From NCBI GenBank assembly GCA_036925085.1, contig JAUPFP010000002.1, forward strand, positions 4,964,780 through 5,028,779: 64,000 nt of DNA, given 5' to 3'. The position numbers and the translations under genes were made by a program. The notes beneath the pieces were generated by a model. The model was given only the letters and a program-made list of their open reading frames with translations, did not search any database and was not told where the DNA came from. This document shows positions 11,461 to 64,000 of the stretch, piece after piece (positions within the stretch are counted from its first letter, which is position 1; each line of letters starts with the position of its first letter). The DNA is from Brachycybe producta (taxonomy: Eukaryota; Arthropoda; Diplopoda; Playtdesmida; Andrognathidae).

Positions 11461-12978
11461 CAGTGTTGGGGGAAAAATAGTTTTAAAAAAACATTTTAAA
11501 TAAAATACAAAATAGTTTCATGAAAATGTATTTAAATTAAAATACAAAAGACACATTTTTACTTTTATTTAAAATACAAAATACAAAATTACTTTAAAAA
11601 AAAAGTATTTAAAATACTAAAATATTTACTTCATCTTATATGTCTTGAGGAGTAGTAACTGTTGAAAGCATTTGTCAATTAATCTATTCCTTCTTGGAAT
11701 TGCTGCCAAAGCTGCATTTGAGAACAACGTTTGAACAGGGGGGAATATGCAACTTAAGAGCCTAGGTACACCGCCATCTTGTTGTTTTGAGCAGACGACA
11801 ACGAGACAAATGAGTGTTCTTATATGGTGTTACTAAAACTGAAAGAAATCGCCTCACAATCGCTCAATTCAAATACAGTAAAGCACAAAATGCAATAAAA
11901 AGTATTGTTCTTCACGTGCTCGATTTATATAATTTTTAAAAAGGTCCTTCTATTTTTAAACAAGGTTCAAAGTCGTTCGTTTTTTCAACCCCATGTTAAA
12001 TCCCATAGGATCAAAAACCGTCCCACACACATTTGAAAAACTCTCGTTAAAACTGATTTAGAACAATAACAAAATAATTAGCACATACATTCATGTATTG
12101 GCTTCACGATGTTTCCTTTTTATAAATTTTGAAAAGGTTCTTCTATTTTTTAATAACGTTTAAAATAGTACGTTTTTTAACTCCATGTTAAGTCCCATAG
12201 GAGCAAAACACCGTCCCACAAACGTTAGAAGAACTCCCATTAAAATGATTTAGAACAACCAAAAAAAATTAGCACGTACTTACACGTGTTTATTGCCTTC
12301 AGGATTATTCCTTTTTCTAAATTTTAAAAGGGCTTTCTATTTTCAAATAACATTTAAAATCTTACGTTTTTTAACTCCATGTTAAGTCCCATAGGAGCAA
12401 AAAACCGTCACCCAAACATTTGAAGAACTCCCGTTAAAAACAACTCAGAACAATAACAAAATAATTAGCACGTGCATTAATCTACTGGCTTCACGATGTT
12501 TTCTTTTTATAAGGTTAGCACGCGAAATTATTTTTCTATTAATTATTATGTGACTTCGAACCGGGACAAAAAACGTTAAAAAACCGTTTTTCAATCAACA
12601 ACGATCGCAGCGCCTACATTCGGAGAAATTTCGAATTAAACGATGTATCTAGCCTCTTAAGTTGCATTCAACTTCATGAAAGCAGCCTTGATGCTTGGAG
12701 ATTCTTGCAATAGGCTTGGATGTCTAACATTCGTTTTTCTTCAATGTAACCAAAGGCATGCCAACTTTGTCAAAGTTTTGCCAAAGTAAAAAAAATAATC
12801 TTTTGAAAGTAACAATTTTTTTAAATAGTATTTTGTAGTAATTAAAATACTAAAATACTAGAAATAAAAAGTAATTTCCAAATACAAATACATTATTTAA
12901 GGGATGTATTTCAAATACAAATACTGAATACAAAAGAAGTATTTAAAATAGTATTTTAAGGCTGTATTCTGTGTTTCT
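11461..12978. mobile_element. CAGTGTTGGG-type DNA element with internal tandem repeat
   Basis: The left end CAGTGTTGGGGGAAAAATAG is followed by repeated AAAATACAAAATA stretches. The right end holds the inverse pattern (GTATTTAAAATAGTATTTTA). The interior has three units of about 193 bp, each with CCATGTTAAGTCCCATAGGA (near 11991, 12183 and 12377). No transposase frame remains. It may be hAT-related, but the boundaries are approximate. Confidence 0.55.
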
Positions 12979-14444
12979 AGTAGCCTTGTTCTAGCCTCTA
13001 CCTATAGACTTAATACGTAATAAACACACAAGTGGCGCTAGTGTGCTGTGCCAAATTGAACACCATACAAACTCTCATTTAAATAAATAAAAATGGCGGG
13101 AATTCCAAATTAATTTTTTTTTTACAAATACATTTACATCACTTGTATATTATGCATGTAATATTGCATTTATTCAAAAACATAACATTTCTAAGTAATT
13201 ATTAATTATTTAAATAATATTTATTTATAGTTGGCCACATTTTTATGTTATGCGTAAAACACGTGACAGAATTTCCTCTGACAATTAATGTGGGCTTAAT
13301 TTTAGGGGACAGCTAGGGTTATGAGGTGGGCCAACATTATTTGTTTGTGAAGTGTGGGTTTTCTGTGCATGGGGGAAACCAAGGATAGTCCTCGGAAGTC
13401 TGTTAGGCCCTCCTGAGTTCATTTCAATGCTTTTCAGGGCATCTACATGTAGAAGACTTTCATTTTTTTTGCCATTTTTTGAAAATTTTCCAATTTTCTT
13501 CTTGGAATATTTTCATTTTTTGAGAATTTTTACTTTTTTTTTAACTTATGGGTTTTACCTTTTGTGGATCAATTGCCGACCGGCTTAATTGATCAATGGG
13601 CCACTGGGGCACATTACAACTCTCCCTATCATGATTTCAATGGAAATCTCATTGTAATATATAGACAAGTTAGCTGTGAATTAACTCTGAAAAGTTTAAC
13701 TGTTTTCTCTATTAAACATAGTATTGCAAGTACAATCAGCACACAATTAACTATAATACTTATGCGAAATAAAACCTTGCTAAAAAAATTACTGATGCAT
13801 CACATTTAGCCATTTTGTCATTTTGAGTTGTGACGTTGTCAAGAGAGTTGTCAAGTGTCCTACCATAGCTAGCTATTTGTATTTGCTTTTGGTAGGACAT
13901 GTGGCAACATTTGGTTTTATTTTGACAAACAAAACTTATTTTAGAAAAAGTTTGTTTAACTGTATAATAATGGGTCCTACCTGTTGAAAGCAACATCTGG
14001 CAAACATATTAAGTCATATATATTATACTTTATGAAACTTTATGAAAAAAATAAGTTCTACATTTGTGCACTAGTTTTTTCTTTATAAGTTAAAAAGAAA
14101 GTAAATAATCAATTAACCTGATATGTAAATAGATATTATTACTATAGTAACCTAGGAGGAGGCTATTTTCTACCCACAACCCTCTCTTGTGCATTAAATA
14201 AACTGTCCTTATGTGCTCTGGTTATATCAATGTTTTTCTCAATTTTTTTTTTGGAGCTGTAAACGTAACAGAAAATTAGTGACATTAAAATAATGTAAAA
14301 TGTCATCAAATTAATTATTTATGAGGGTATTACTAATATTTTCCACAATCATGTTTTTATCGTTTTACGTCATTAAATTTCTGTAATATTTAAAGTTTGG
14401 GTGACACATATACATAACCAGAGCACAATAGATCAGCTGATTTG
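12979..14444. other. Intergenic DNA between SERINC and csk
   Basis: No exon is recognised. About 13390-13560 (GGCCCTCCTGAGTTCATTTC, GCTTTTCAGGGCATCTACAT and poly-T blocks) is an inverted copy of a repeat at 39.9-40.09 kb. The missing first SERINC exon should lie somewhere between 10621 and about 15 kb. Confidence 0.45.
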
Positions 14445-14638
14445 ACAGGCAAGTGTAGCCAGCACTAGTTTTTCGTTTTCTCCGCTCTTTATTGAGCGTC
14501 ATCAATTTCTAATTAGTTTGTTATTTGGTTTGATGTCACATGTTCCGCCCTTATCAATATCTAATTGGTTGATATTTGGTCTGATGCTCATAAAAGGGCG
14601 GAGCAAACGAAAAGCTACTGCTGGCTTCCCTTGCCTGT
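14445..14638. mobile_element. Mutator-like MITE (ACAGGCAA termini), copy 1
   Basis: 194-bp palindromic element with termini ACAGGCAAGTGTAGCCAGCA and the inverse ending TGCTGGCTTCCCTTGCCTGT. It is flanked by the exact 9-bp direct repeat GCTGATTTG (14436-14444 and 14639-14647). The interior carries the TCTAATTGGTT / CTCCGCCC segments shared with the copies at 34.66 and 36.87 kb. The 9-bp duplication points to the Mutator superfamily. Confidence 0.85.
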
Positions 14639-14849
14639 GCTGATTTGAGCCTCTGTTTGAGGACAAAAGTGTCGGCTAAAGCTACTCTTGAGAAACACGA
14701 CATTTTTATTAGCCAGTCAAATACAAAAAAAAGTATCTTTGATGAAATTCAAAAGACATATTCAGTTCTAATGCAATAAAGATAATAAAATATATTCGAT
14801 AATCAACGTTAACGTAAAAATATATTTTAAATATAGTAGCTTAAAAATG

Positions 14850-15080
14850 AATTCATTTAAATGGCGGCCGCCGAATACTTGTTTATTAGCGACTGAAAGG
14901 TTAGAAATGTTAACATTAATTCTCTGAAGATGGCGCTTTATGTCCTGTTAAAAAGCAGAGAACGTAATGTAGCACGCTCAAGAGCATTGTGCGACTTTAA
15001 AAACCCTCAATTCTCGTAGGATACGTTAGGAGAGCGTGCACTTTGTGCTTAGATCGGTTTGTTACGTGACGTCAGAACTA
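14850..15080. promoter_or_regulatory. Candidate promoter region for csk, possibly bidirectional
   Basis: Relative to its surroundings the stretch is richer in CpG (ATGGCGGCCGCCGAA, AGATGGCGCTT, CGTGACGTCA) and has no repeat family. TGACGTCA at 15067 resembles a CRE/ATF site. It sits just before the candidate untranslated exon of csk. No TATA box is obvious; the assignment is inferential. Confidence 0.35.

Positions 15081-64000
<48,920 letters not shown>

Noticed and set aside
10621-15080. First coding exon of SERINC
   Set aside because: No ATG followed by a plausible Gly-Ala-Val start and donor was found on the minus strand; left unplaced.

Overview
This window is intron-rich, AT-rich animal genomic DNA, so it reads as invertebrate nuclear DNA rather than a prokaryotic or viral sequence. 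Only two conserved protein-coding genes can be supported, and both are incomplete. An arthropod-like origin is suggested, not proven, by the Csk sequence (kinase segments VTKRDQI and [13 protein letters not shown] look arthropod-like) and by a degenerate CCTAA/TTAGG array at 48.2-48.55 kb, the arthropod telomere unit.

Layout. On the minus strand, about 5.1-10.6 kb, lies a SERINC (serine incorporator/TDE) multi-pass membrane protein gene. Eight exons fit, seven of them with phases that join correctly, and a short exon is missing between 7072 and 6247. The first exon and the C-terminal exon(s) were not found. On the plus strand, from about 15.1 kb to past the right edge, lies the gene for C-terminal Src kinase (Csk). 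It has a candidate 5' UTR exon at 15.1-15.4 kb and nine coding exons from 22557 to 49057. These encode SH3, SH2 and the kinase domain through the APE region, about 369 residues. The last 80-90 residues of the kinase C-lobe should lie beyond 64000. Intron 32155-48961 is 16.8 kb, and the last visible intron is at least 14.9 kb. The two genes diverge, with about 4.5 kb between their outermost recognised exons.

The rest is a layered repeat landscape, which is the most interesting part of the window. (1) Five copies of a non-autonomous Helitron-like element have the same hairpin-plus-CTAG end abutting T, and usually a TA or TTA microsatellite at one or both ends. (2) A palindromic MITE with ACAGGCAA termini has exact 9-bp target duplications in three copies, a Mutator-like signature. 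One copy is inserted in another MITE, and a related hairpin lies inside three of the Helitron-like copies. (3) A hAT-like MITE (TAGGGATGGGAC ends, 8-bp duplications) occurs as five fairly complete copies and two partial ones. (4) Pogo/Tigger-like MITEs have TA duplications. (5) tRNA-derived SINEs have A and B boxes and a shared 3' tail. (6) There are two truncated RTE/CR1-type reverse-transcriptase tails. (7) Several further palindromic MITE families occur, some nested. (8) Tandem arrays occur inside transposons: a 20-21-bp satellite with a 413-bp higher-order duplication, a 33-bp array, a 32-bp array and a 16-bp GGCG array wrapped around the CCTAA array. (9) A roughly 20-bp motif, TTACTCTTCTAGTTTCTAAA, is dispersed on both strands without a recognisable parent element.

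The short open frames outside the listed exons are best explained as simple repeats or transposon palindromes. No tRNA, rRNA, CRISPR array or bacterial-type signals were seen.
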